Assembly: GCA_963791455.1 (NCBI GenBank)
Contig: CAWBSM010000003.1
Span: 186,001-250,000 of the forward strand
DNA: 64,000 nucleotides
From: Bog-473 sp963791455
GTDB taxonomy: Bacteria > Actinomycetota > Acidimicrobiia > Acidimicrobiales > RAAP-2
Reading direction: 5' to 3'
Shown here: positions 8,097 through 20,170 of the stretch, one piece after another
How positions within the stretch are numbered: position 1 is the stretch's first letter
How the letters are laid out: the number at the start of each line of letters is the position of its first letter
Position numbers and translations under genes: made by a program
Notes under the pieces: generated by a model
Database searches by the model: none
Seen by the model: only the letters and a program-made list of their open reading frames with translations
Told to the model about the DNA's origin: nothing

Positions 8097-10901
8097 TCAG
8101 AACGGTTCGGTTGGCGCAGCCTTCATCGCCGCGGGATCGGCCACCTCGGCTTTGGCCGCCGTCTTCCGGGTGCTCGCAGCCTTCTTCGCCCCCGCGGTCT
8201 TCTTCGTGGTTGCCTTCTTCGCCGCAGCCTTCTTCTTGGCCGGCGAGGCCTTCTTGGCGGCCTTCTTCTTGCGGGTCGACGGCCCGGCGGCGCGGCGCTC
8301 CGCCAACAGCTCCGAGGCCCGGTCCATCTCGATCGACTCCACCGAGTCGCCCTTACGCAGGCTGGCGTTAGTGGTGCCGTCGGTCACGTAGGGACCAAAG
8401 CGTCCTTCCTTCACCACCACGGGCAGGTTGGTGGTCGGGTCGGTGCCGAGCTCGCGCAACGGCGGGGCGGCCGTCCGGCCCCGGCGCTGTTTGGGCTGTG
8501 CGAACAGCGCCCGTGCCTCGTCCAAGGTCACGGTCAACAGCTGCTCCTCGGTCGTGAGGCTGCGCGTCTCGGACCCACGCTTGACATACGGGCCGAACCT
8601 TCCGTTGTGGGCCACGACCTCCTCGCCCGTCGCGGGATCGGTCCCGACCGAGCGAGGGATGCGCAGCAGCTCGAGCGCCTGCTCCAGCGTCAGGGTCGCC
8701 GGCTCCATAGACGAGAACAACGAGGCGGTGCGCGGCTTCTCGCCCCCGTCGGTGACGTCGCCCACCTGGACGTAGGGGCCGAACCGGCCCGCCTTCACCT
8801 GGATCTCGAGGCCACTCTCGGGGTCGGTGCCGAGCACGCGGTCGTTGGAGGGTGCGGCGAGGATCTCCTCGGCCCGTTCGATGGTCAAGTCCGCGGGTGC
8901 CAGGTCGTCAGGGATGGAGGCCCGATCTTCGCCTCGCTGCAGGTAGGGCCCGTACCGCCCGACCCGGGCCACAATGGGCTGCCCGTCGCTCCCCTCACCA
9001 AGCGGAATGGAGTTGATCTCGCGGGCGTCGATCTCACTCAGGTGCGCCGCCACCGTCGCCTTCAACCCGAGCGCCTCGACTTCCTCCCCCTGGTGCTCCC
9101 CGTGGCCGTTGTCGGCACCGGGCTCCGCGTCGCCGAAGTAGAAGCGGGTCAGCCACGGCAGCGCTTCCTCGCGCCCAGCAGCGATCTCGTCGAGGTCGTC
9201 TTCCATCGACGCCGTGAAGCCGTAGTCGACCAGGTCCCCGAAGTAGCGCTCGAGCAAGCCCACCACGGCAAAGGCGGTGAAGCTCGGAACGAGGGCCGGC
9301 CCGTTCTTCCACACGTAGCCCCGGTCGAGGATGGTCCCGATGACGCTGGCGTACGTGGAAGGCCGACCCACGCCGAGCTCCTCCATCGCCTTGACTAGCG
9401 AGGCTTCGGTGTAACGGGCCGGTGGTTGGGTGGCGTGGGAACCCGGCGTGAAGGCGTTGCCCTCGACCACGTCGCCCTGGGCCAGCGTGGGCAACACGAC
9501 CTCCTCTTCAGCTCGCTTCGCTTCGGGGTCCTCCTCGTCACCCTCGGCGTACGCGCGCAGGAAGCCCGGGAACGCGATGACCCGTCCGCTTGCGGAGAAC
9601 TCCGCCTCCTGGCCGGCGGCCAGTCCCTCCGGCACCGTGGCCCTCAAGCGGACCTGCGCGCTCGTCCCCGTGGCGTCGTTCATCTGGGAGGCCACGGTGC
9701 GCTTCCAGATCAGCTCGTAGAGGCGCAGCTCGTCCCCCGACAACTGGCGCGCCGCTTGCTCCGGCGTGCGGAAGCTCTCGCCCGAGGGACGGATCGCTTC
9801 GTGCGCCTCCTGTGCGTTCTTCACCTTGCGCTCGTAGCGCCGCGGCGCGTCGGGGACGAACGCGTCGCCGTACATCGTGCGAGCCTGGGTGCGGGCGGCG
9901 GTGAGCGCCTCGTCCGAGAGCGTCGTGGAGTCGGTCCGCATGTAGGTGATGAAGCCCTGCTCGTAGAGGCGCTGCGCCACTTGCATGGCCCGCTGGGCGC
10001 TGAAGCGCAGCTTGCGCCCCGCCTCCTGCTGGAGCGTCGAGGTCATGAATGGCGCCGCGGGCGAGCGTCGGAATGGTCGCTCGGTGACCGCGCTCACGGT
10101 GAACGACCGACCCTCGAGCGCGACCGCGACCGAAGTCGCTTCATCCTCGCCGAGGACGCGGACGCTCCCCTTGCCGGTCTGCTCGCCGTGCTCGTCGAAG
10201 TCCTTGCCGGTGGCGACGGTGGCACCGCCGAGAGCCACGAGCGTGGCTCCAAAGCTCGACGGCGCGCGGGTGAAGGTGCCCTCCACGCCCCACCAGGTGG
10301 CTGAACGGAACCGCATGCGGGCCCGCTCGCGCTCGACCACCATCCGGGTGGCCACACTCTGGACCCGGCCGGCCGAAAGCCTGGGCATCACCTTGCGCCA
10401 GAGCACCGGCGAGACCTCGTAGCCGTAGAGGCGGTCGAGGATGCGGCGCGCCTCTTGCGCGTCCACCAGCCGGCGATCGAGATCACGCCACTCGTCGACG
10501 GCTCGCGCGATGGCCGCCGGCGTGATCTCGTGGAACACCATGCGCTTGACCGGCACCGTCGGAGACAGCACCTCGGAGAGATGCCACGCGATGGACTCAC
10601 CTTCGCGGTCCTCGTCGGTGGCGAGATACAACTCGTCGGCGCCCTTCAGGAGCTTCTTGAGGTTGGCCACCACCGACTTCTTCGGCGCCGAGATGACATA
10701 GAGCGGTTTGAACCCGTTGTCGACGTCGACCCCGAGGCGCGCCCACGGCTCTCCCTTGAACGCGGCCGGAACCTCGTCCGCCCCGCGCGGCAGGTCGCGG
10801 ATGTGGCCGACAGACGACTCGACGATGAAGTCCGGGCCGAGCATGCCACTGATGGTGCGCGCCTTGGCCGGTGACTCCACGATGACAAGGGCCTTACCCA
10901 C
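8097..10901 (-). CDS. topA: DNA topoisomerase I with lysine-rich C-terminal tail
   Basis: Type IA topoisomerase that relaxes negative supercoils. The TOPRIM domain opens the protein (ALVIVESPAKARTI) and holds TDEDREGE at about residues 95-102. The catalytic Tyr is in GFITYMRTDS, about residue 320. The C-terminal third has four repeated DUF-type zinc-less modules of the form GTDP..G..V..GRFGPYV, as in other actinobacteria. The last 60 residues are a Lys/Ala tail (KKKAAKKA-type), known in actinobacterial TopA to aid DNA binding and processivity. At 934 residues it has the normal length. First gene of the operon with tmk and holB. Confidence 0.96.
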   Translation of the reverse strand: MGKALVIVESPAKARTISGMLGPDFIVESSVGHIRDLPRGADEVPAAFKGEPWARLGVDVDNGFKPLYVISAPKKSVVANLKKLLKGADELYLATDEDREGESIAWHLSEVLSPTVPVKRMVFHEITPAAIARAVDEWRDLDRRLVDAQEARRILDRLYGYEVSPVLWRKVMPRLSAGRVQSVATRMVVERERARMRFRSATWWGVEGTFTRAPSSFGATLVALGGATVATGKDFDEHGEQTGKGSVRVLGEDEATSVAVALEGRSFTVSAVTERPFRRSPAAPFMTSTLQQEAGRKLRFSAQRAMQVAQRLYEQGFITYMRTDSTTLSDEALTAARTQARTMYGDAFVPDAPRRYERKVKNAQEAHEAIRPSGESFRTPEQAARQLSGDELRLYELIWKRTVASQMNDATGTSAQVRLRATVPEGLAAGQEAEFSASGRVIAFPGFLRAYAEGDEEDPEAKRAEEEVVLPTLAQGDVVEGNAFTPGSHATQPPARYTEASLVKAMEELGVGRPSTYASVIGTILDRGYVWKNGPALVPSFTAFAVVGLLERYFGDLVDYGFTASMEDDLDEIAAGREEALPWLTRFYFGDAEPGADNGHGEHQGEEVEALGLKATVAAHLSEIDAREINSIPLGEGSDGQPIVARVGRYGPYLQRGEDRASIPDDLAPADLTIERAEEILAAPSNDRVLGTDPESGLEIQVKAGRFGPYVQVGDVTDGGEKPRTASLFSSMEPATLTLEQALELLRIPRSVGTDPATGEEVVAHNGRFGPYVKRGSETRSLTTEEQLLTVTLDEARALFAQPKQRRGRTAAPPLRELGTDPTTNLPVVVKEGRFGPYVTDGTTNASLRKGDSVESIEMDRASELLAERRAAGPSTRKKKAAKKASPAKKKAAAKKATTKKTAGAKKAASTRKTAAKAEVADPAAMKAAPTEPF

Positions 10902-11042
10902 GGCACACCCCGCGGGGCATCGGTGAGAACGTCGAGAGGGAGCGCATGGTGACGTCAGCGTGGGGGGCGGCCACCCGGCCTGTCAAGGGCACGGCGGGGG
11001 AGCCGGTCCACCCCGGAACGGTCCCCGAGACGGCTGAGCAGG

Positions 11043-13367
<2,325 letters not shown>

Positions 13368-13589
13368 TCCCGGTGTGCCCTTTCTGTTCCTGTCGGTCCT
13401 GCGGGGAGGAGGCGCAGGTACCCTCCTGGCGGTGCGACAGCGCTCAGCACCACGGCATTCGATGACGTGACCCCGGGCCGAAGGCGCGCCGGCGAGGTCG
13501 CACCCGACGCCGAGCCGTCGGGCACGTTAGCGACTGGCGTCGAGGCGGGCAATTTCAGCCCTCCCCCGCGGCAACGACCGGGGTGGCGC

Positions 13590-16041
13590 TCAGGGCCGGC
13601 TCGGATCACTCGGTGCGCCCTGCACCAGCTCGAAGGAGGGGTTGAGCATCGCGGGTCGCCGTCCCCAGGTGCCCACCATTCCCTCGGCGACCAGGCGGGC
13701 CCCGGGCTCGATCCCGGCGATCTTGGGTCGGCCCTGGAAGACGAGCAGCAGCCCGCCGGTGCCGTCGCTCAGCACGCATTCGAGGTTCGAGGTCCCGGCC
13801 CGGGGCTGAACCCGGACCGACTTGACCCGTCCGGCCACCCGGGTGCGCTGGCGCGGGACGACCGTGGCGATCGGGGTGGTGGCCCCGGCGCGCTGGGCCA
13901 GCGTCTGGTCGGCGGCGAGCACGGTCGCCGGACGGCGTGCCCCGTCCCTCCGTCCGCCGCGGTCGACGCCTGAACGCCCCTCGGAATCGAGCACGCCCGA
14001 GGGGTCGCCGTCGCCGCGCCGGCGCGCCCGCTGCACCGACCGGCCGTAGGAGCGAACCCGCTCGCCAAAGCGGCCGCCCACCGCAAAGGGGACGATGGTC
14101 GCGCTCACGTGGGGCACCTGACCGAGCACGGCGGCGATCTTGTCAGCCGTGCGGTCGTGGAGGAAACGTTCCCACACCCGGGCGTAATTACGTCGGGGCA
14201 GCAACACGGTGCACTCGGTGTCCCCGTCCAACGTCGCGTCGGCCACGAGCTCAATGGCGGCCCGGGCCAGACGGCGGTCCGGACACTCAATGATGTCGAG
14301 CGGCAGGCGGGCCAGACCCAGCCGCCCCCACTCCACCTCGAGTTCGCGGCGCGGCCTGGGTGTCGATGTCGAAGTGCACGGCGCGCAGGTCGTCGGGTGA
14401 CAGCGTGCGGGCGTACTGCAGGGCGCGCGCCGTCGCGGCGTCGAGGCGGTCCACGAGGACGACCACCACGTGGCGGCGCAAGACGGGTGCCTCGACCGCC
14501 TCGACGACACCCGACTCGAGCATGTCGTCCTCGCGGGCGTACTGCCGGTGCATGCGGATCAGGCCGACGTACAGCAGTGGGCCGACGACGAAGATCAGCC
14601 ACGCTCCTTCCTTGAACTTGGCGACAGCGAAGATGAGCACGACGGTGAAGGAGAGGAAGGCCGAGAACCCGTTCACGAGTACGCTGCGCCGCCAGTGTCC
14701 CTGGCGGGCGCGCAGATGGTGCTTCACCATGCCCGCCCCCGCCATGGTGAAGCCCGTGAAGACGCCGATGGCATAGAGGGCGACCAGCCCGTTGACCTGT
14801 GCCTTGTAGACGAGAACGAGCACGAGGGCGACCCCGGCCAACACAAGGATGCCGTTGGAGAAGGCGAGGCGGTGACCGCGGCGCGTCAGCTGCCGTGGCA
14901 GGAACCGGTCACCGGCCACGAAGCTGGCCAGATAGGGGAACCCGTTGAAGCTCGTGTTGCCCCCCGTGTAGAGAATCAGCATGGTGGCCAACTGGACCGT
15001 ATAGAAGCCCACATGGCCCAGCGTGCTGGTGCCGAAGACGGCTTTGACCTCTTGCGCCACCACGGTCGGTGAGCCGATGGCGTACGGGACGGCGTGGGTC
15101 CACCGCGCCAGCAGCGTCACCCCGAGGACGAGAAAGGCAAGCGTGGAGCTCATGGCGACCAGGGTCTGACGAGCGTGCTTGGCCTCGGGACGGCGGAAGC
15201 TGCTTACCCCATTGGAGATGGCCTCGAGTCCGGTCAGCGATGAACCACCGTTGGCGAAGGAGCGCAGCAGCGAGATGAAAGCCAACCCCATCAACCAGCC
15301 AGAGCCCGGTGTCCCGATCTTCCCGCCGTAGACCTCGCTCGCCGGCGGCAGCGGAATGTGGTGCAGCTGGCCGAGGGCCTCCTTGATGAAGCCGACGACG
15401 ATCACCGACGCCAGCGAGAAGATGAAGAAGTAAGTGGGAACGGCGAAGTAGCTGCCGGCCTCGCGGATGCCGCGCAGGTTGCCGTAAAGAAGGAGCAGGA
15501 CGACTCCGACGGTGATGGCCACGGTATCGGCGGTGTTGGCCAGGCTCGGCACTGCGCTGGTCAGCGCCGCCGTGCCGGCCGACGTCTGCACCGCAACGGT
15601 CACGGTGTAGTCGATCAGGAGCGCCACGGCGGCGATCTGCGCGACCTTGGGGCCGAAGTTGTCGCGGGCCACCACGTAGGAGCCGCCGGCCTTCGTATAG
15701 AGCTGAATCACCTCGAGGTACGACAAGGTGACGAAGAAGAGGACGCCCAGGATGGCGAGGGTGATGGGGACAACCAGGGCGAACGCGGCCAGGCCGACGT
15801 AGGGCACCAGCTGGGTCAGCATCTCCTCGGTGCCGTAGGCCGACGACGAGATGCAGTCCGGCGCCAGCACGCCCAGTGCGATGGGGCGCCCCAGCCGTTC
15901 GGTGGCCAGCTGCTCGGTGACCAGGGGGGGGCCGAGCAGCCGGTTCTTCAGCCGGTAGCGGCGCGTCTCCGGGATGACCTCGGCGGCGACGGCGGCCAAG
16001 GGGGCCGTCGGCCGGGACGCGGTGGGGATCGCCACCGCCAC
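13590..16041 (-). CDS. APC-family amino acid permease fused to an OB-fold domain, frameshifted
   Basis: The first 480 residues are an APC permease with about 12 membrane segments (SSSAYGTEEML in the first, AGGSYVVARDNFGP, FANGGSSLTGLEAISNGV). A cytoplasmic domain follows (HVVVVLVDRLDAATARALQYART). At about 14345-14355 one extra base shifts the frame. The protein resumes with RELEVEWGRLGLARLPLDI, runs through a second half of this stress-protein-like domain, then a low-complexity Arg/Gly/Asp linker. It ends in an OB-fold segment (RVAGRVKSVRVQPRAG to LNPSFELV) like those encoded separately near mycobacterial ceoBC genes. Divergent from the TrkA pair, so a link with potassium or osmotic control is plausible. 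Confidence 0.8.
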
Positions 16042-16112
16042 ACAGTAAGGGCCAGCAGGGCCACGTTTATGTTCGTTTTTGCGCGACCCGACCCGGCGTG
16101 TTGCACTGTGGC

Positions 16113-16784
16113 GTGCACGTGATCGTCATCGGGTGTGGCCGCGTGGGCTCGGGACTCGCGGTTTCGCTCAGTGCCGAGGGCCATTCGGTGGCCGTCATGG
16201 ACAAGTCGTCCCGAGCCTTTCGGCGCCTGCGCGGCTGGGACGGACCGTGCATCGTGGGTTCCGGGTTCGACCGCGACGACCTCGAAAGAGCCGGCGCACT
16301 CGACGCCGGCGCCTTGGCCGCGGTGACCAGTGGGGACAACACGAACATCCTCACCGTGCGCATCGCGCGCGAGACCTACAAGATCCCCAATGTGGTCGCG
16401 CGCATCTACGACCCCCGGCGGGCCGAGATCTACCAGCGCCTCGGCATTCCGACCGTGGCCACCGTCACCTGGACCATCGACCAGGTCCGGCGCCGCCTGC
16501 TGCCCGACGAGGACGTGGCCGACTGGTCCGATCCCACCGGTCGCCTCGCGCTGGTCGACCGCTCGCTCCCCGACGCCTGGGCGGGCCGGCCGCTGTGCGA
16601 CCTGGAGCAGCCCGGACGCCTCAACCTCGTCGCGGTGACGCGAGCCGGGGTGCCGCGGCTCGATGCCCGCGAACTGGTGGGCCAGGAGGGCGACATCCTT
16701 CACCTGGCGGCGCTCGACGATGCGTTGCGCGAGCTGGACCAGGCACTGGCCCCCGCCGGCAGGACGGACCCAGGCCCGGCGTGA
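16113..16784 (+). CDS. TrkA/CeoB-like potassium uptake NAD-binding protein
   Basis: RCK regulatory protein for Trk-type K+ transport. MHVIVIGCGRVGSGL is the Rossmann glycine-rich loop, with an acidic end to the second strand (VAVMDKS). An RCK-C part follows around residues 140-215. I chose the GTG at 16113 because it gives the family-typical start; a GTG 15 bases upstream is possible. Overlaps the next gene by 4 bp. The shared control region with the divergent permease is only about 70 bp. Confidence 0.85.
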   Translation: MHVIVIGCGRVGSGLAVSLSAEGHSVAVMDKSSRAFRRLRGWDGPCIVGSGFDRDDLERAGALDAGALAAVTSGDNTNILTVRIARETYKIPNVVARIYDPRRAEIYQRLGIPTVATVTWTIDQVRRRLLPDEDVADWSDPTGRLALVDRSLPDAWAGRPLCDLEQPGRLNLVAVTRAGVPRLDARELVGQEGDILHLAALDDALRELDQALAPAGRTDPGPA

Positions 16785-17452
16785 AGGTTGCCATCGCCGG
16801 GGCGGGGAGCGTCGGCACCGCCATCGCGTCTGATCTACATGCGAGCGGCCACGACGTGCTCGTCTTTGAGCGGGACCCCGAGCTGGTCGAGCGCCTGCGG
16901 TCTACCCTCGCCGTCACCTGGGTGGCGGCGGACGCGTGCGAGGTCTCGTCGCTCGACGCGGCCGGCCTGGCTACCGTCGACGTCGTCGTCGCGGCCACCG
17001 GAGACGACGAGGACAATCTCGTGATCTCGCTGCTGGCCAAGCAGGAATTCGCCGTGCCCCGGGTCGTGGCCCGGGTCAACCACCCGAAGAATCAGTGGCT
17101 GTTCAATGAGAGCTGGGGGGTGGACGTCTCGGTGTCGACTCCCCAGCTGCTCACCGCGTTGGTGGAGGAAGCGGTCTCGGTGGGCTCGCTCGTCCGGCTC
17201 CTGCAATTCCAGGGCGGCTCGGCCCATCTGGTCGAGATCACGCTGGCCGAGGACTCGCCCGCCAACGACACCGCCATCGCCGACCTCGACTTCCCCCGCG
17301 ATGCGGTCGTGGTGGCGGTGGTCCGGGGCGACCGCCTGATCGTCCCCCGGGGTGACACCACGCTGCAATCGGGCGACGAGGTGCTGGTTCTCGTGACTGC
17401 GGACGGTGAGGACGCCGTGCACACGCTGTTCATTGCGGACGTGGAGGCCTGA
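16781..17452 (+). CDS. TrkA/CeoC-like potassium uptake NAD-binding protein
   Basis: Second RCK protein of the pair. 223 residues from a GTG inside the stop region of the preceding gene (GTGA overlap). MKVAIAGAGSVGTAIASDL is the nucleotide-binding loop, and VLVFERDPE ends the second strand with the acidic residues that bind NAD ribose. The C-terminal RCK-C domain spans about 130-215. Tandem small TrkA proteins, translationally coupled, are the usual actinobacterial arrangement; the membrane Trk subunit is not in the window. Confidence 0.88.
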   Translation: MKVAIAGAGSVGTAIASDLHASGHDVLVFERDPELVERLRSTLAVTWVAADACEVSSLDAAGLATVDVVVAATGDDEDNLVISLLAKQEFAVPRVVARVNHPKNQWLFNESWGVDVSVSTPQLLTALVEEAVSVGSLVRLLQFQGGSAHLVEITLAEDSPANDTAIADLDFPRDAVVVAVVRGDRLIVPRGDTTLQSGDEVLVLVTADGEDAVHTLFIADVEA

Positions 17453-17572
17453 GCGCAACCCGACCGCAACCCGATGGCGGCCCAGTCCACGGCCACCGAG
17501 AGTTCGCGACTCCGTCTTCTATTTGTCACGCGTGCTCAAGGGGGGGCCCAGGTCGGCCGTACCATTAAACAT

Positions 17573-18367
17573 ATGGAGGCGGCCTTCTTCGACCTGGACA
17601 AGACGGTCATCGATCGCGCTTCCATCGCGGCCTTCGGCCGGCCGTTCTTGAAAGGCGGGCTCATCAACCGCCGACTGGTGGCCCGGGCCGCCATCTCCCA
17701 GCTGATCTACCTCTACTTCGGGGCAGACGAGGACCGCCTGGTGCGCGTGCGCGAGTCGATGTTGGCGGTGACCAAAGGCTGGGACCGGGCTCAGGTGCGC
17801 CAGATCGTGCGCGAGACGATGCTCCAAACGATGGAGCCCATCATGTATGCCGAGGCCCTCGAGCTGATGGAGTTGCACCGGGCCGCCGGTCACCGCGTCT
17901 ACCTCGTGTCCGCGTCACCCGAGGAAATCGTGCTGCCCCTCGCCGACCTGCTCGGCGTCGACGGGGCCATTTGCTCACGCGGGGAGGTCGACGAGCAGGG
18001 TCGCTATACGGGCCGCATGGCCTTCTACGCCTACGGCGACTCGAAGGCGGCCGCCATGCGCGACCTGGCGGCGCGCACGGGAATCGACCTGGCCGCCAGC
18101 AGTGCCTACTCGGACTCGGCCACTGATCTCCCCATGCTCGAGGCGGTCGGGCGGCCCGTGGCGGTCAACCCCGACCGGGCGCTGGCCCGGGTGGCCCGCG
18201 AGCGCGGCTGGGAGGTGCGCAACTTCACCAAGCCGGTCCGACTGCGCGATCGGGTGGGACGTACGACGCCCGTCGTGACCACCAGCCTCGCCGTGGCCGG
18301 CGCCGCGCTCATCTTGTGGCGGCGCGGCATGCGCGCCCGTCACGCGCCCGGACGGCGCGCCGCCTAG
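17573..18367 (+). CDS. HAD-superfamily subfamily IB phosphatase (SerB-like)
   Basis: 264 residues from the ATG at 17573. MEAAFFDLDKTVIDR is HAD motif I (DLDKT); SASPEEIVLPLAD carries the motif II Ser; YGDSKAAAMRDLA and AYSDSATDLPML give motifs III and IV. The C-terminus ends with one hydrophobic segment (VTTSLAVAGAALILW) and a basic tail, suggesting membrane association. Actinobacterial members include lysophosphatidate and phosphoserine-type phosphatases; the substrate cannot be told from sequence. AT-rich bases just before the ATG (CCATTAAACAT) suggest a leaderless or short-leader transcript. Confidence 0.85.
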   Translation: MEAAFFDLDKTVIDRASIAAFGRPFLKGGLINRRLVARAAISQLIYLYFGADEDRLVRVRESMLAVTKGWDRAQVRQIVRETMLQTMEPIMYAEALELMELHRAAGHRVYLVSASPEEIVLPLADLLGVDGAICSRGEVDEQGRYTGRMAFYAYGDSKAAAMRDLAARTGIDLAASSAYSDSATDLPMLEAVGRPVAVNPDRALARVARERGWEVRNFTKPVRLRDRVGRTTPVVTTSLAVAGAALILWRRGMRARHAPGRRAA

Positions 18368-18389
18368 GACCTTGGTGCCCTGGGGGTGC

Positions 18390-18464
18390 CTACGCGTCGC
18401 GCAAGCGCCGGGCGGCGATGACGCCGAGAGCAACCAGCACGGCCAGGATGAGCAGCTTCTTCAT
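18390..18464 (-). CDS. 24-residue single-span membrane peptide (possible DLW-39-like)
   Basis: A very short frame, MKKLLILAVLVALGVIAARR plus four residues. It looks like a membrane anchor with a positive tail and recalls the start of small actinobacterial DLW-39-type proteins, though it is shorter. It lies between two convergent genes. No clear ribosome site, so it could be chance. Confidence 0.35.
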   Translation of the reverse strand: MKKLLILAVLVALGVIAARRLRDA

Positions 18465-18484
18465 GGCGGCGAGCCTAGGCGCTG

Positions 18485-19519
18485 CTAAACGGTCAGCAGA
18501 TCACGAGCGCCGGTGTCCGAGGACGGGTGGCGCAGTTTCGACATGGCCCGGGCCTCGATCTGGCGGATTCGCTCCCGGGTCAGGTTGAAGTGCTCGCCCA
18601 CTTCCTCGAGCGTGCGGGGCTCGCCCCGGTCCAATCCGAAGCGCAGACGCAGGATCTCGCGCTCGCGCTCGTCGAGCGGGGAAAGGAGCCTTCCGATCTC
18701 GTCGGGGAGGAGCGACACGGCTGCCACCTCGAAGGGCGACTCTGCGGAGCGGTCCTCGACCACGTCACCCAGCTCGGCATCCCCGTCTTCGCGCAGCGGC
18801 TCGGACAGCGACAGCGGCTCAGCCCGGAACCGGAGGGCCTCGACGAGCTTGTCCTCGGGCATCTCGACCTCGATCCCGAGCTCGGCCAGCGTGGCGGGGC
18901 GACCGAGCTTGAGCTCAAGCCTCGCCTGGGCCTTCTGTACACGAGCCAGCGTGTCACCGGCGTGCACGGGAAGTCGGATGGTCCGGCCGGTGTTGGCGAT
19001 GCCGCGGGTGATGGCCTGGCGGATCCACCAGGTCGCGTACGTGGAGAACTTGAAACCCTTGCGCCAATCGAACTTCTCGACGGCGTGCATAAGACCGAGG
19101 TTTCCCTCCTGGATCAAGTCGAGCAGGGGCAGGCCCGAAGCCTGATACTTCTTGGCGATCGAGACCACCAGGCGCAAGTTCGACTGGACGAACGTCTGCT
19201 GGGCCTGCTCGCCCTCCATGACCGCCCGGCGCAGTTCACGCTTCTTGGCTGTCGTCAGCCCCTTGGTCGCCTTGGCCACCTCCACCTCGGCATCCCGCCC
19301 GGCTTCGATGGCCTGGGCCAGCCGCACCTCGTCGTCCTTGGTCAACAGCGGGTACTGACCGATGTCTGTCAGGTAGAGCCGGACGAGATCCTCGTCGTCA
19401 CGCTCGATTCGTTCCTTGGCCAAGATCGTCGCCAAACCTTCCGTCCCATGGCCTCGACAAGGGTGACCCGGCCGGGCTCTCGCGCTCTTCCAAGCAGCCG
19501 GCGCCGGTTTCTGGCGCAC
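18485..19519 (-). CDS. RNA polymerase sigma factor, RpoD/SigA-like (sigma-70 group 1/2)
   Basis: Directs RNA polymerase to promoters. Region 1.2 is seen in DLVRLYLTDIGQYPLLTKDDE. Regions 2.1-2.4 run from QSNLRLVVSIAKKY through DLIQEGNLGLMHAVEKFDWR to KFSTYATWWIRQAI. Region 3 holds RTIRLPVH, and region 4 holds REREILRLRFGLD with the HTH LTRERIRQIEARAM. It is short because the acidic region 1.1 is absent, so it may be a SigB-type paralogue rather than the main SigA. The start is uncertain: a GTG at 19519 opens the frame, but the first 28 residues look non-native and a TTG near 19435 fits better. Confidence 0.9.
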   Translation of the reverse strand: MRQKPAPAAWKSARARPGHPCRGHGTEGLATILAKERIERDDEDLVRLYLTDIGQYPLLTKDDEVRLAQAIEAGRDAEVEVAKATKGLTTAKKRELRRAVMEGEQAQQTFVQSNLRLVVSIAKKYQASGLPLLDLIQEGNLGLMHAVEKFDWRKGFKFSTYATWWIRQAITRGIANTGRTIRLPVHAGDTLARVQKAQARLELKLGRPATLAELGIEVEMPEDKLVEALRFRAEPLSLSEPLREDGDAELGDVVEDRSAESPFEVAAVSLLPDEIGRLLSPLDEREREILRLRFGLDRGEPRTLEEVGEHFNLTRERIRQIEARAMSKLRHPSSDTGARDLLTV

Positions 19520-19531
19520 GCGGGCTGCGGA

Positions 19532-19551
19532 GACAGTGTAATGGCACTGTC
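19532..19551. promoter_or_regulatory. 20-bp perfect palindrome before the sigma factor gene
   Basis: GACAGTG, six bases, CACTGTC: two perfect 7-bp arms. It begins at the stop codon of the preceding gene and lies just upstream of the sigma gene; on the coding strand it contains a TTGACA. There is no T-run, so an operator or mRNA hairpin fits better than a classic terminator. Confidence 0.45.
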
Positions 19552-20170
19552 AAGATGGGCGTACAGCAGGGAAAATGCTGGATTGCTCAAACGGCCGTTC
19601 GAGAAGCTCCCCCAGCTGGGCGGCCCGCTCGAGCCGCATGCCGAGCCCCTCGACAAGGGGGCGACCTCCCTTCATCTCCTCCCTCAGGAGCCGGTGGGCG
19701 CCGGCGAGGACCTCGATGACCGGGGCCTCGCGCACCGGTGCGGCCGACCGCAGGTGAGTGAGGTAGGCGGCATCCAATCGGGGCAGCACGGCCCGTACCA
19801 GGACGGCCACCCCCACCCCCGAGTCCGTCTCTGCCCCGAGCACGTCCAACGCACCCGCCAGGGGCTCGCCCGGCGCGGCCACCAGGGAGTCACGGTCGAC
19901 CCCAGCCCGAGCCGGCAGTCGCTCGGCCCAGCGGCTCGCCAGATCGCCGTGGTGTCCGGACGCCGCTGCGCACCAGACCCGTCGCTCGGCCTCGAGCTCG
20001 ATCATCCCGGACTCCGTCCCGGCGGAGACCCCGACAGGGGGGAGGGAGGCCCAGGTCCCCGTCAGCTCGAAGATCCGCTGCTCGACCCAGCAGTAGGCAC
20101 CCACCAGCCGGCCCAGCTCGTCGATGCCCCGCCAAGCCCTGGCCGCCGCCACGGTCGCCTCAGGCACCAC
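19550..20170 (-). CDS. conserved hypothetical protein, helical, ferritin-like in style
   Basis: About 206 residues. A GTG at 20170 overlaps the end of nadE and gives VVPEATVAAARAWRGIDEL. The sequence is mainly amphipathic helices with YCWVEQRIFELTG, GMIELEAERRVWCAAASGHHGDLASRW and YLTHLRSA. The spaced Glu/His residues recall four-helix proteins, but I do not recognise a family and no metal motif is complete. Likely co-transcribed with nadE. Confidence 0.65.
   Translation of the reverse strand: MVPEATVAAARAWRGIDELGRLVGAYCWVEQRIFELTGTWASLPPVGVSAGTESGMIELEAERRVWCAAASGHHGDLASRWAERLPARAGVDRDSLVAAPGEPLAGALDVLGAETDSGVGVAVLVRAVLPRLDAAYLTHLRSAAPVREAPVIEVLAGAHRLLREEMKGGRPLVEGLGMRLERAAQLGELLERPFEQSSIFPAVRPS

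Noticed and set aside
9426..10304. A long plus-strand frame inside topA
   Set aside because: Antisense shadow of a clearly conserved gene.
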